A stretch of 64,000 nt of DNA from Flavobacterium sp. MK4S-17 (GTDB lineage: Bacteria > Bacteroidota > Bacteroidia > Flavobacteriales > Flavobacteriaceae): NCBI RefSeq assembly GCF_009848495.1, contig NZ_WWEP01000035.1, positions 109,676 to 173,675 on the forward strand, in the 5' to 3' direction. The position numbers and the translations under genes are program-made. The notes under the pieces are model-generated. The model did not search any database and was not told where the DNA came from. It saw only the letters and a list, made by a program, of their open reading frames with translations. Within the stretch, counting starts at the first letter, position 1, and each line of letters starts with the position of its first letter. This document shows, one piece after another, positions 10,266 through 19,643 of this stretch.

Positions 10266-10292
10266 AAAGCCCGCGGGATACCGTCGGGCTTT
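10266..10292 (+). terminator. Hairpin terminator after the lipoprotein gene
   Basis: AAAGCCCG at 10266-10273 pairs perfectly with CGGGCTTT at 10285-10292 around an 11-base loop, eight bases after the lipoprotein stop codon. The T tract is short, so it may be a weak or bidirectional terminator. Confidence 0.6.
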
Positions 10293-10306
10293 GTAATTCA
10301 TTGGAT

Positions 10307-11143
10307 ATGGAAGATATAGCAGACAAGTTCCCGGCAGAAGTGCATTTCTATACCGGAAAGGATAATGAGGCTAAAACCGATAGAGTAAACTGTAGCGGAA
10401 ACTTTCTCTTCATTTTTGTCAGGTCAGGGGTTTTCAGGGCCATGATCGACGGGGATAAAATTTCCTGCACTTCTAATGAACTGGTCGTAGCATTATGCCG
10501 GCACTATTACCAAGTGCTGAGCTACAACAGAAAAATGGCCTGTTATTTTGTAAAGGTCCAATGGCAGTTTATAACCGACATTAAAATGTCCAGCCAATTT
10601 ATAGAAGTGTTGGTAAGCAAGCAGAATATTAAAATTTTGCCCGATTTGTTTGATGCGAAGGTCCTAGCGCGGATTATGAAACTGCTTCACTATTATTACC
10701 AAACTTCTACGAATCCGAACCGATTTCCGCAGGCATCTTTTACCGCAGCGTTGAGCCTACTGATATTTCAGGCAGCCTGGCAGCAGGACACAAATTTGGC
10801 CAATACATCGTTCAACAGGAAAGAATTGCTTACTATACAGTTCCTGAAACTACTGATTCAAAATTACCGGGAGCAGCACAGCCCCGGATTTTATGCAAAG
10901 CAACTATTTGTAACAAGCGGCTACCTCAATAAAGCCGTGCGTGAGGTAACAGGAAAAACAGTTATAAAATGTATTACAGAAGTACTTATCAGCGAAGCAA
11001 AATATTTACTGATGAGTTCACAACATTCAGTGGAAACCATTAGCGAGCTACTGCACTTTACTTCTGCGGGGAGCTTCAGCAGGTTCTTTAAAAGGCAAAC
11101 AGAGACAACGCCTATGGAATATAGAAAAGAATACGGTAAATAA
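10307..11143 (+). CDS. AraC-family transcriptional regulator
   Basis: This is a cytoplasmic AraC/XylS-family regulator of about 278 residues. The N-terminal part resembles a cupin-like sensing domain (FLFIFVRSGVFRAMIDGDKI). The C-terminal 100 residues form the two helix-turn-helix units: YAKQLFVTSGYLNKAVREVTGK, then TISELLHFTSAGSFSRFFKR followed by TPMEYRKEYG. The reading frame extends to a TTG at 10301, but the ATG at 10307 is the more likely start. It sits directly upstream of rteC, and AraC regulators of this kind commonly lie near the regulatory genes of Bacteroidota ICEs. A role in control of transfer is inferred, not shown. Confidence 0.88.
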   Translation: MEDIADKFPAEVHFYTGKDNEAKTDRVNCSGNFLFIFVRSGVFRAMIDGDKISCTSNELVVALCRHYYQVLSYNRKMACYFVKVQWQFITDIKMSSQFIEVLVSKQNIKILPDLFDAKVLARIMKLLHYYYQTSTNPNRFPQASFTAALSLLIFQAAWQQDTNLANTSFNRKELLTIQFLKLLIQNYREQHSPGFYAKQLFVTSGYLNKAVREVTGKTVIKCITEVLISEAKYLLMSSQHSVETISELLHFTSAGSFSRFFKRQTETTPMEYRKEYGK

Positions 11144-11207
11144 CAGGCATGCACAGATAACAGTGCTTCATTATTGTCGGTGCACGGCTATATCAATTAT
11201 TTGAGCT

Positions 11208-12050
11208 ATGGTACGTTCAGCGATTTTTAAGGAGATACTATCAGAAATAGATATCAGGGAGCGGGAACTGTCGCTCGGCGATACATCCCTTATTGAACAG
11301 TCCGGGATCATGATCGCGTTGTTACAAGGGGTTCTTGTACGCATTAAGGAACAGGTACGCACAGTCGGATTTGCCGATGCAATGCAGGAAATTGAGTTTT
11401 TTAAGGAAGTGAAGCCTCTGGTTTTGGGTAAACTCATCTACTACAATAATGTCTATAGAATTGAAACTACCTGCCCCGTAAGGGGCGGCAAGCTATACCG
11501 TAAATATTTTGAGGGCCAGCTGAAGCTTTTAAAACAGAATAATACCAGCCAGCTGGATATGGACTTCTACAGGTATTACCGTTCGGGCAGGACAGATAAA
11601 GATGCTGACTATTTTTTGCGGGAGCAGGTACATTATGCTACCGTTTTAGACAGCTTCTACTTTGAGATGGACAGCCAGTATTCCACCTATTATGACCATC
11701 TGGTCGCAAGGTTTATAGCCCAGGACCATACCTACATTTATCTTTTGTCAAGGATTGATCCTGAAACGCCGGTTAACTTCGGTTTACTGGATATTCCGGA
11801 GGACCTGCAATGGACAGGCACTAAAAATGCCCTTATAGAACTCATTTACGCACTATATATTTCCGGGGTACTATCCCATGGTAAGATAGGCATCCGAAAG
11901 CTGAGCCTGATTTTTCAAAGCCTTTTTAAAATATCGTTGGGCGATATTCATCACGCCTTTCACCGCATGAAAGACCGTTCCGGCAAGCGGACGTTATTTA
12001 TTGACCAATTACGGGACTCCCTTGAAGACTATATGGACAAGGACCTTTAA
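11208..12050 (+). CDS. rteC: RteC-family ICE regulator
   Basis: The 280-residue protein reads as a member of the RteC family. In the Bacteroides element CTnDOT, RteC activates the excision operon after tetracycline induction. Recognisable features are the helical N-terminal half (VKPLVLGKLIYYNNVYRIET), the central FYRYYRSGRTDKDADYFLR block and the C-terminal helix-turn-helix-like part (IGIRKLSLIFQSLFKISLGDIHHAF). No rteA/rteB two-component pair is present in the window, so the inducing signal must differ or come from the neighbouring AraC regulators. A terminator hairpin follows directly. Confidence 0.9.
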   Translation: MVRSAIFKEILSEIDIRERELSLGDTSLIEQSGIMIALLQGVLVRIKEQVRTVGFADAMQEIEFFKEVKPLVLGKLIYYNNVYRIETTCPVRGGKLYRKYFEGQLKLLKQNNTSQLDMDFYRYYRSGRTDKDADYFLREQVHYATVLDSFYFEMDSQYSTYYDHLVARFIAQDHTYIYLLSRIDPETPVNFGLLDIPEDLQWTGTKNALIELIYALYISGVLSHGKIGIRKLSLIFQSLFKISLGDIHHAFHRMKDRSGKRTLFIDQLRDSLEDYMDKDL

Positions 12051-12058
12051 CGAAGTGA

Positions 12059-12082
12059 AGCAGCCGATGGGCTGCTTTTTTT
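12059..12082 (+). terminator. Rho-independent terminator of rteC
   Basis: AGCAGCC at 12059-12065 pairs with GGCTGCT at 12070-12076 around a four-base loop and runs into seven or eight T residues. This is a textbook intrinsic terminator, nine bases after the rteC stop codon. Confidence 0.85.
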
Positions 12083-12195
12083 ATGATCTACAGCAACCGT
12101 AAAAAAAAAATATTCTGCCCATTGGCACACCTTGGCAGATAAAGCTTACTGTAATGACAAACTTGTGGCTAGTTTAATTCAAAAATCGTACTATC

Positions 12196-12504
12196 ATGAA
12201 CATCGACAGAAATGAATTTCATGCCTGGATGGAACGTGTTATGCAACGCTTTGACTTGCTGGCCGAGAAAATCCTACAGGTGGAACAGCGCCATACAGCT
12301 ATTGATGGCGAAGAACTATTGGACAACCAGGACGTACTGCAGATGCTGAAGATCAGCTCACGTTCCCTGCAACGCTACCGTTCCGGCGGAAGGCTGCCCT
12401 ATTACACCATTAGCGGAAAACTCTATTACAAGCTTTCTGATGTGCATCAATTTATCCGCGACAGTTTCCAAAAAAGATTACCGGGATTACAAGCCAGGGA
12501 ATGA
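12196..12504 (+). CDS. Helix-turn-helix (excisionase/MerR-like) DNA-binding protein
   Basis: This 102-residue protein has an N-terminal coiled helix (residues 1-45) and a winged helix-turn-helix of the HTH_17 excisionase type from about residue 50: LDNQDVLQMLKISSRSLQRYRSGGRLPYYTISGKLYYKLSDV. Such proteins serve as recombination directionality factors or small regulators in Bacteroidota ICEs. It starts a plus-strand run with the DUF3945 gene and topB, the usual partners in these elements. It could be the excisionase for the integrase at 62471-63730, although the two are about 50 kb apart in the linear window; they would be close in the excised circle only if the element's left end lies near here. 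Confidence 0.8.
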   Translation: MNIDRNEFHAWMERVMQRFDLLAEKILQVEQRHTAIDGEELLDNQDVLQMLKISSRSLQRYRSGGRLPYYTISGKLYYKLSDVHQFIRDSFQKRLPGLQARE

Positions 12505-12580
12505 CAAGCCCTGCTTCAGGCTTCCCACTCACATTTGCAAATTCTTAAATACATAGCTTTAAAATGCAAAATCGGCAGCT

Positions 12581-13978
12581 ATGGAAGACAATCAACAAAT
12601 ATCGGGACATCCTGATGAACTGAATGAGATGCTGCTTGTACTGGACAAGAAGCACAATAAAGTGCGGGCAGTAACACAGCTAACCAAGAACGGCGAGTTA
12701 AAAGCAGCAGAAATAAACGCTAAGAATCAATCTGATTTTCTACGGATTGAACGCCACGGTGACTTTTTCTCCAACTTCTTCGGCAACTTCACGCGGCAAC
12801 TCAAAGAACCAACGCGATTTGATTTTTTCCGCGTGCCCTTCTCCATCGGATTAGAAATTGCCCGCGAATTGCAGGGTTATCTCAATGACATGGGGGCAGA
12901 TGCGCAGCAACTGCTTTCAAAATATGCTATCAATTCCGAATATCAACATAAAAATCATACTACAATGGAAACAACAGAAGAATACAAATTTAAGCCCGAA
13001 CAAGTAAATTGGGAATCCCTGAATAATTTAGGCCTAAGCAGGGAACGCCTGGAAAAGATGAACCTTATAGAGCCCCTACTCAAAGGGTTTAAGACCAATG
13101 ACCTGGTGCCGTTGACACTCACCATGGGTGATGCTGTGGCGAAACTGGATGCCAGGCTTTCACTTCAGACCAACGATGCCGGACAGGTGGTCGTAGCCAT
13201 GCACGGGATACGCAAGGAACCTAATTTAAATTATCCCTTCTTTGGACATGAGTTTTCCAAAGAAGATAAAGAGAATTTGCTTAAAACAGGCAATATGGGC
13301 AGGGTCGTAGACCTGTACAACCAAAAGACAAGCGAATTTGTGCCGTCAGTAATAAGTGTTGACCGCAAAACCAATGAGTTGGTAGCTTACAAGGCAGAGT
13401 GGATGCAGATACCTGATGAGATTAAGGGCATTAAGCTGGATGAGCAGCAAAAACAGGCATTGCAGGAAGGCAAACCCCTTTATCTTGAGGGGATGACCTC
13501 CAGGAATGGGGATCCCTTTGACGCCACGGTGCAGTTTAATGCCGACAAACGCTATGTCGAATTTATATTTGACCGCAACCACGGCCAGAACCAGTCCCAA
13601 GGCAAAACGTATGATGAAGCACCGAGGGAATTCAGGGGCAAAGAACTGACCGAGGAACAGTACAGTAAGTTCAAAGAAGGAATGACTGTATATATCACAG
13701 GGTTAATCGACAAGAATGATAAGAAGTACCAAGGGTACATCACCTACAACAGCGAAAGCGGGAAAGTTGGCTTTTCCTTTAATAACCCATCAAAGTCAAA
13801 AGAGGAGGCCCTGCTTGAGACTAGCCCGCAAACTTCACAAGCAACTGCTGAAAGTGAAATGAGCCAGGATCGTAATCCTACAAAGGAAGACGATAAGAAA
13901 CAGCAAAAAGAAAATATCGCTGACAAACAGCCGGACCAGGAAGATGCCCCTACGAAAAAGAGAGGCAGGAAAATGTAA
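12581..13978 (+). CDS. DUF3945/DUF4099 domain protein
   Basis: This 465-residue protein is a member of the DUF3945 family often found directly upstream of topoisomerase genes in Bacteroidota ICEs. After an N-terminal DUF4099-like segment (residues 1-130) it contains two related copies of a module reading roughly L..EQ...L..G..LYLEGM.....G.....V.FN...R.VEF, at about residues 275-340 and 345-405. The repeat resembles domains thought to bind nucleic acid or act as antirestriction or transfer accessory factors, but no activity is established. The C-terminal 60 residues are charged and disordered and end with KKRGRKM, a DNA-binding-like basic tail. It is 17 bases upstream of topB. Confidence 0.8.
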   Translation: MEDNQQISGHPDELNEMLLVLDKKHNKVRAVTQLTKNGELKAAEINAKNQSDFLRIERHGDFFSNFFGNFTRQLKEPTRFDFFRVPFSIGLEIARELQGYLNDMGADAQQLLSKYAINSEYQHKNHTTMETTEEYKFKPEQVNWESLNNLGLSRERLEKMNLIEPLLKGFKTNDLVPLTLTMGDAVAKLDARLSLQTNDAGQVVVAMHGIRKEPNLNYPFFGHEFSKEDKENLLKTGNMGRVVDLYNQKTSEFVPSVISVDRKTNELVAYKAEWMQIPDEIKGIKLDEQQKQALQEGKPLYLEGMTSRNGDPFDATVQFNADKRYVEFIFDRNHGQNQSQGKTYDEAPREFRGKELTEEQYSKFKEGMTVYITGLIDKNDKKYQGYITYNSESGKVGFSFNNPSKSKEEALLETSPQTSQATAESEMSQDRNPTKEDDKKQQKENIADKQPDQEDAPTKKRGRKM

Positions 13979-13995
13979 AATATAAATGAAGCATC

Positions 13996-16059
13996 ATGAT
14001 TACAGTACTTGCAGAAAAACCCAGCGTGGCCCGTGAACTGGCTGCGCTGCTAAACGCTACGGAAAAAAAAGAAGGCTTTTTTCAGGGAAATGGCTATTAT
14101 GTCACCTGGGCCCTAGGGCATCTTGTGACCTTGGGTCTACCTGAAGATTATGGCCTCCCCGGTTTCCAAAAAGATAACCTCCCTATAATCCCTTCACCCT
14201 TTATGCTCACCCCGCGAAAAGGGTCCGGAAATGAACGGCTGCTGCCCGATAAAAGGATCGTAAAGCAACTGGTTGCTATTGGGGAGCTGTTCAGAAAAAG
14301 CGAAAGCCTTATTGCTGCGACGGATGCCGGCCGCGAAGGAGAACTCATCTTCCGCTACATATACGAGTACCTGAATTGCAGAAAACCTTTTAAAAGGCTT
14401 TGGGTCAGCTCATTGACCGAGAAGGCACTCCGGAAGGGTTTTGCCAACTTATTGCCGGGAGAAGAGTTTGAAAACCTGTATCTCGCCGCCAGGGCGCGCA
14501 GCCGTGCCGACTGGCTGGTCGGTATTAATGCTTCGCAGGCGCTCAGTATAGCAGCAGGTACAGGAGTTTACTCCCTTGGCCGGGTACAAACGCCTACCCT
14601 GGGGCTGGTCTGCAAAAGATTTTTGGAACACCGCGACCATAAACCCGTGAAATACTGGCAGATTCAGCTTGTACATACCAAGTCGTTTATAGAGTTCAGG
14701 AGCAATGGTGCATTACATTTCGATACGCAGCAGAAAGCCGAAGATGTTTTAAAATCAGTACAGCGCCAGAGCCATGCCACAGTATCCGCCATACTATCGG
14801 AAACTGTCCATGAACCCGCTCCCTTGTTGTTCGACCTGACAGCGCTGCAAAAGGAAGCCAACCGGAAATATGGGTTAACAGCAACCGAGACACTTGAAAT
14901 TGCACAAGGCTTATATGAAAAGCAATTTATTACCTACCCGCGCACCGGCAGTGAATACGTGACGCAGGACGTATGGGAAGGAATACCGGCGCTCATAAGA
15001 GGCCTTCAACACGACCCCGAGCTTGGCAAGCATCTTACCAAAATAAAATTCGGAAGGCTTAACAGGCACATTGTAAACGAAGGTCAGGTGACCGACCACC
15101 ATGGCCTGCTTATTACGGAAAAGCTACCATCTGCCTTATCGGTAAAAGAGGATGTCATCTTCAAAATGATAGCCCTGCGATTACTGGAATCAGTTTCGGA
15201 AGCCTGTATTAAAGAAGTCAGCCGTATTACATTGCAGGTGCTGCATTATGATTTCGGCCTGACTACTTCTGAAATAACAGAGCCGGGTTGGCTATCCATA
15301 CAGAACGCCTTTGACGAAAATACTAACGATGAAAGAAATGTACCCGAATTAAAGGAAGGTGACCGGGTAACTATCACATCCAGCACCATAAAGCAAAAAC
15401 AGCATGCCGGGCCACAGCTGTATACAGAAGCCAGCCTTTTACCCGCAATGGAATATATCATTTCCGAAAACTGCACCGTAGCGTCAAAGCAGGATTTAAA
15501 GCACGTTGGCCTGGGTACGCCCGCCACAAGGGCTTCAGTTATAGAAGGACTGCTGGAGCGGCAATATATAGCACGTGAGGGTAAAGCTCTTATCCCAACC
15601 TCAAAAGGACTTGCGGTATATGATATCGTGGCAAATATGCGTATAGGCTCAGCAGCCATGACGGCAGATTGGGAAATCGCACTGGTAAGTATTGAACAGG
15701 GTACATTCTCCAGCGAAAAGTTCCAATCTGAGATTGAGGCCTACACCAAGAGTATCACCGGGGAGTTATTAAAAGCTCCTGTTAAAAATGAAGCTGTCCC
15801 GGAACTGCTATGCCCCAAGTGTGGAAAGCACCACTTGCATATTTCCGAAAACGTGGTAAAGTGCCCCGCTGAGCAATGTGGCTGGCTTCAGTTTAGAAAA
15901 GTCTGTGGTACGATACTACCTGCTGCAGAAATTGAAAATCTGGTCAAGAACAGGAGCACGAATGTACTTAAGGGAATGATCAGTAAATCCGGCAAAAAAT
16001 TTAACGCACGGTTGATCTTGGACGATGAGCACCAGGTTGCTTTCGCTTTTGAAAAATAA
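13996..16059 (+). CDS. topB: DNA topoisomerase III (TopB)
   Basis: This is a type IA topoisomerase, which cuts and passes single DNA strands and resolves transfer or replication intermediates. The Toprim domain starts at the N terminus (ITVLAEKPSVAREL) and carries the metal-binding DAGREGE near residue 110. The nucleophilic tyrosine lies in ITYPRTGSEY near 313. The conserved late motif GLGTPATRASVIEGL is at about 505-520. A Cys4 zinc-finger-like segment (CPKCG...CPAEQCGW) sits at about 605-630. At 687 residues it is full length. The gene is one of the core mobility genes of these elements and ends in a bidirectional terminator shared with mobC. Confidence 0.95.
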   Translation: MITVLAEKPSVARELAALLNATEKKEGFFQGNGYYVTWALGHLVTLGLPEDYGLPGFQKDNLPIIPSPFMLTPRKGSGNERLLPDKRIVKQLVAIGELFRKSESLIAATDAGREGELIFRYIYEYLNCRKPFKRLWVSSLTEKALRKGFANLLPGEEFENLYLAARARSRADWLVGINASQALSIAAGTGVYSLGRVQTPTLGLVCKRFLEHRDHKPVKYWQIQLVHTKSFIEFRSNGALHFDTQQKAEDVLKSVQRQSHATVSAILSETVHEPAPLLFDLTALQKEANRKYGLTATETLEIAQGLYEKQFITYPRTGSEYVTQDVWEGIPALIRGLQHDPELGKHLTKIKFGRLNRHIVNEGQVTDHHGLLITEKLPSALSVKEDVIFKMIALRLLESVSEACIKEVSRITLQVLHYDFGLTTSEITEPGWLSIQNAFDENTNDERNVPELKEGDRVTITSSTIKQKQHAGPQLYTEASLLPAMEYIISENCTVASKQDLKHVGLGTPATRASVIEGLLERQYIAREGKALIPTSKGLAVYDIVANMRIGSAAMTADWEIALVSIEQGTFSSEKFQSEIEAYTKSITGELLKAPVKNEAVPELLCPKCGKHHLHISENVVKCPAEQCGWLQFRKVCGTILPAAEIENLVKNRSTNVLKGMISKSGKKFNARLILDDEHQVAFAFEK

Positions 16060-16065
16060 TATATT

Positions 16066-16101
16066 ACTAAACGGGGTTAGTGATTGCAAGCCCCGTTTAG
16101 T
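16066..16101. terminator. Bidirectional terminator between topB and mobC
   Basis: ACTAAACGGGG at 16066-16076 and CCCCGTTTAGT at 16091-16101 form a perfect 11-base stem with a 14-base loop, followed by TTTT on the plus strand. It lies between two convergent genes and overlaps the mobC stop codon. Confidence 0.8.
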
Positions 16102-18097
16102 TTTTAGGCTTAAGGTGTTCCAATTCAGGGTCATTTTTAATACGTTCCAGTTCATTGTAAACAATGTTTACAATGTCCAGCTTTACCTGCCTGTAATTGT
16201 CCTCCACCTCCCTCTTAAGTATATCATTCCCTTTGTCGTCAGTAAAATTTCTAATGCTAGGAATCTTCTTGTAATTTTTTTCCTCTTCTGCAACCTTTTT
16301 CGTATCCACCACGATCTCTGCATGGAAGATCTTCTGTTCGATGCGTTCATCGAAATTGTCTGATACTGCACCTACAAACATACCCTGCGTAAGGGTCGAA
16401 ATTTTTGAGGCAGGGATAAGGCTATCCAGCTGTGTCGATATAGAGGTGGACTTGTCAGTCCGGTTAATGGTCATGCTTTGGCGTTTCTGCAGCACCTTGC
16501 CAAAGCGCTCCGACAAGGTTTTGGCGGTTTCTCCAACAACCTGGCCGCTAAAGATATTCCCAACGGTATTTTGTATCACTTTACTTTCCTTATCCCCATA
16601 ATCCCTGGTTAGCTGCGAATAATCCTGAAAGCCGAGGCATACGGCAACTTTATTACTACGCGCTGTTGCAATAAGGTTGTCCAGCCCGCGGAAATAAATG
16701 GTAGGCAGCTCATCAATTATAACCGAACTTTTTAATTGCCCCTTTTTATTTATCAACTTCACGATGCGGGAATTGTAAAGCCCAAGGGCGGCAGAATAGA
16801 TGTTCTGACGGTCGGGGTTATTGCCCACACACAGTATTTTAGGCTCCTGCGGATTGTTGATGTCCAGGGAAAAATCATCAGCGGTCATCACCCAGTAGAG
16901 CTGCGGGGAGATCATCCTTGATAATGGAATTTTAGCCGACGCTATCTGCCCCTGTAACTGATCCTGTGCGCCGCCCTGCCAGGCATCCATAAAGGGAGAT
17001 AAGTAATTTTCAAGGTCCGGATAAGAAGTCAATATTGTAAAAACATCCGCATATTTTTTATTCAGCAGCTCTATAGCGTGTGGAAAAGTGCAATATTTAC
17101 CGTTATCATAAATCTTTAAAAACCAAATGATGGCAGCCAAAAGAATAATTGGTGATTCTACAAAAAAATCGCCCTGCTTTTGTATCCAGCTGCGGTTCAG
17201 GTTCAGCATAATGGTGTACGCCGATTCATAGGCGTCAGAGATGTCCGTCATAAAATCAGGATTGATGGGATTGCAGCGGTGGCTGCGGCGCGGGTCGTCA
17301 AAGTTGATAACATAGAATTTCGGCTTGACTGTATATTTGTCAGCATACCTGAGCAGGTGGTTATAGGCTATAGTGGAAAGATCTTCAAACTTAAAATCAT
17401 AGATGTACATGGAGAACCCTTTTTCGATGTGTTGCCTTATGTAATTATTAACCACTGCAAAGGACTTGCCCGAACCGGGCGTACCCAATACTATAGTCGC
17501 CCTAAAAGGGTTGACAATGTTGATCCAGCCGTTGTTCCATTTACCCTCATAATAAAATTTGGTAGGAAGGTTTACCGAATAATCGTTTTGCATTAATTGT
17601 GTTTCCTGCCGGAAGCTTTCGTTCTCCATATTAAATACATCATCCATGAGGTTGTTACGCAGCAAACGTGACATCCAAATACCTGCCACCATCAAGGAAA
17701 TATATCCCGCGCCTGTTGTAAGAATATACAGGATTACCCCAGTAGTACCAAAAACCCTCAACAGTGGTGTATTGAAGAAAAACAACAGCAGCCCCACGGC
17801 AAGTACGCTGTTGATCTTGCGCCAGGTGACCTTTTCATTTTTAACCCCTTTCGTACCCAGGCAGCTGAGGGCTAACAATACCAAAGCAAATAGCTTTGCG
17901 TACAGCACCTCAGAGAACAAACCTGCTTTGTCCTGGAAACCAGACAAAATTTTATTGGCTAGTTGTAACGTCCAACCCTTATCTTTAAACACGCCGTAAC
18001 AAAACCAGTAAAAGTGCATGAGTACCAGCAAAATACTTACTGCGCGCATGAATGCCATAATTTTGGCCAACCCCCTTATGTCGTCTTCTCCCTGCAT
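16097..18097 (-). CDS. mobC: Type IV coupling protein (MobC / VirD4-TraG family)
   Basis: This 666-residue ATPase would connect the relaxase-DNA complex with the type IV secretion channel. The N terminus has several transmembrane helices, including the HFYWFCYGVF segment that marks the YWFCY family of Bacteroidota coupling proteins. Walker A is LGTPGSGKS near residue 204 and Walker B is VIIDELPTIYF near 458. The later motif VGNIFSGQVVGETAKTLS is typical of the VirD4 family. It is transcribed with the FRG gene, mobB and mobA on the minus strand, although the FRG gene and gaps of more than 300 bases interrupt the usual tight mobA-mobB-mobC operon. Confidence 0.93.
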   Translation of the reverse strand: MQGEDDIRGLAKIMAFMRAVSILLVLMHFYWFCYGVFKDKGWTLQLANKILSGFQDKAGLFSEVLYAKLFALVLLALSCLGTKGVKNEKVTWRKINSVLAVGLLLFFFNTPLLRVFGTTGVILYILTTGAGYISLMVAGIWMSRLLRNNLMDDVFNMENESFRQETQLMQNDYSVNLPTKFYYEGKWNNGWINIVNPFRATIVLGTPGSGKSFAVVNNYIRQHIEKGFSMYIYDFKFEDLSTIAYNHLLRYADKYTVKPKFYVINFDDPRRSHRCNPINPDFMTDISDAYESAYTIMLNLNRSWIQKQGDFFVESPIILLAAIIWFLKIYDNGKYCTFPHAIELLNKKYADVFTILTSYPDLENYLSPFMDAWQGGAQDQLQGQIASAKIPLSRMISPQLYWVMTADDFSLDINNPQEPKILCVGNNPDRQNIYSAALGLYNSRIVKLINKKGQLKSSVIIDELPTIYFRGLDNLIATARSNKVAVCLGFQDYSQLTRDYGDKESKVIQNTVGNIFSGQVVGETAKTLSERFGKVLQKRQSMTINRTDKSTSISTQLDSLIPASKISTLTQGMFVGAVSDNFDERIEQKIFHAEIVVDTKKVAEEEKNYKKIPSIRNFTDDKGNDILKREVEDNYRQVKLDIVNIVYNELERIKNDPELEHLKPKN

Positions 18098-18431
18098 GTT
18101 CCAGCTTTTTTAATTCAAAGGATTGAACTTAAAAAGTTTAGAGTTAGGTAAAGTTATGGCGGTAGTGTATGGCTGTCGGAAGCACTAGTTGGCTTCTTGC
18201 AAAACTAATAGAAATTAATAGGCTCTATAATAAACAATTTCTTCCTTTCAACTCAAAAAATTATTCCGCTTTAATAGGACTAATTTTGACTTTCCATATT
18301 TTAAAACGTTGGATTATCGGTTTGGAGATTGGCGCAGTGGCGGATTTGGGGATACAAAACTGTCAATATACTATAAGAGTTGATGTGAGGTAAAACTTAA
18401 ATCGTACTAAAAAGGGAAGCCTAAAACACTT
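18098..18431. other. Gene-free gap between mobC and the FRG gene
   Basis: This 334-base AT-rich stretch holds the upstream region of mobC. A short plus-strand open frame in it (18169-18393) has no recognisable features and is not called. I see no clear promoter box or repeat. Confidence 0.4.
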
Positions 18432-19319
18432 TTAGCTACAGTTTTTTATTTCACAATTTACTTTTTCAATTATATCATCAGCATCGTCTGTTTCGATTAT
18501 CATCATACTTTTTCTGTCAATTCCTCTTTCAAGTAGCTCATTAAATATAGTTCTTTTTGCTTCAGCAGATACTTTAACACGAAACATCATATTTTTCCAG
18601 AATTCTTTTTTATTAAGCGGAACATCTAGGTTTGAATTTTCCGAAGCAAATAGTCTACCGTGTTGTCTAAATAATCTAAATTGATACGTTCTTTCATCAA
18701 TATCATCAATATAAGTTGGGACATTACACATGAAAGATTTGTCTAATTCAAATGGATTATATTCTGGGTAAACAAGTTTGTCGTAGTCAGATGTTTCATT
18801 AAAAATAAACTCAGATGGTACAAGTAGTCCCCAAAGTTGGCCATCTGAATTTTCATGTTTTTCTGATGGTTCACACATAAAGAAAGATGATAAAACGCTT
18901 GAAGTTGAGAAATCTATCAGATTTGTTTTTACACCAGCGTGTTGAGCTTGAAATAACAAATCCCAATTTTCTCCAAAGGGTTCAACGCTATGTTTGAATA
19001 TTTGCTTTTCACCAAATTTTTTAATTACTCTTTCCTTGAAAATTTCTGTCCCTTTTTTTTCAATTTCTCTAGCTTTATTTAAGTCAACTTCATTTGAAAA
19101 AGGTGGTCTGAATATTCCTGGTAATACGTCCCATCCATAATTTTGTTCACCTCTGTAATGAGGCATAACATCGATTCCGATACTAAATCTTAAATTTGTT
19201 CTAACATTTATCAATTCAGTGTGAAGATTATTTACATCTTCTAAATTCTTAATCTCAAAATTTTCTAAAGGATTGAGATATTCTTTTTTAATGTGTCCCG
19301 AAATTTCTATATAGTTCAT
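18432..19319 (-). CDS. FRG-domain protein (cargo)
   Basis: The 295-residue protein carries the FRG domain, named for its conserved Phe-Arg-Gly motif. The matching blocks are HYRGEQNYGWDVLPGIFR near residue 53-70, FQAQHAGVKTNLIDFSTS near 123-140 and FRLFRQHGRLFAS near 215-227. FRG proteins are common in mobile elements and defence islands, but no biochemical role is established. The gene is AT-rich compared with mobC and mobB, splits the mobilisation operon and has large gaps on both sides, so I read it as inserted cargo that may act in phage or plasmid defence. Confidence 0.85.
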   Translation of the reverse strand: MNYIEISGHIKKEYLNPLENFEIKNLEDVNNLHTELINVRTNLRFSIGIDVMPHYRGEQNYGWDVLPGIFRPPFSNEVDLNKAREIEKKGTEIFKERVIKKFGEKQIFKHSVEPFGENWDLLFQAQHAGVKTNLIDFSTSSVLSSFFMCEPSEKHENSDGQLWGLLVPSEFIFNETSDYDKLVYPEYNPFELDKSFMCNVPTYIDDIDERTYQFRLFRQHGRLFASENSNLDVPLNKKEFWKNMMFRVKVSAEAKRTIFNELLERGIDRKSMMIIETDDADDIIEKVNCEIKNCS

Positions 19320-19643
19320 AGTTTGTTTAAATTGTAGCTAACTAGTAAATTTCCTCAAACAGATATATTTTTTTGAGATATACTTTACTTGTTGTACTTG
19401 TTGGATTTTCAATGTTATTAAGCCTATTAACCTCATTGTGTTAATCAAGGCAATGGGTACTGCGTATAATTGTGGTTGGCTGCATATTAGATCTTATCCA
19501 GTTGATTCTCCCAAATATAATTAATTGTTAACTACGTTTTATGAGGAAAAACCGTAAACACCACTCTTTTGTTACCTAAAAAAAGAGGATTTGTGATCCT
19601 AATTTACTGTGACTTATCAATAATGAATAACGATTGCGTTTCC
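19320..19643. other. Gene-free gap between the FRG gene and the relaxase gene
   Basis: This 324-base AT-rich stretch has no convincing open frame on either strand. It contains the upstream region of the FRG gene, and nothing in it resembles a transposon end or a tRNA. Confidence 0.4.

Noticed and set aside
18169..18393. 74-codon plus-strand frame between mobC and the FRG gene
   Set aside because: No family features, no start signal and AT-rich random composition.
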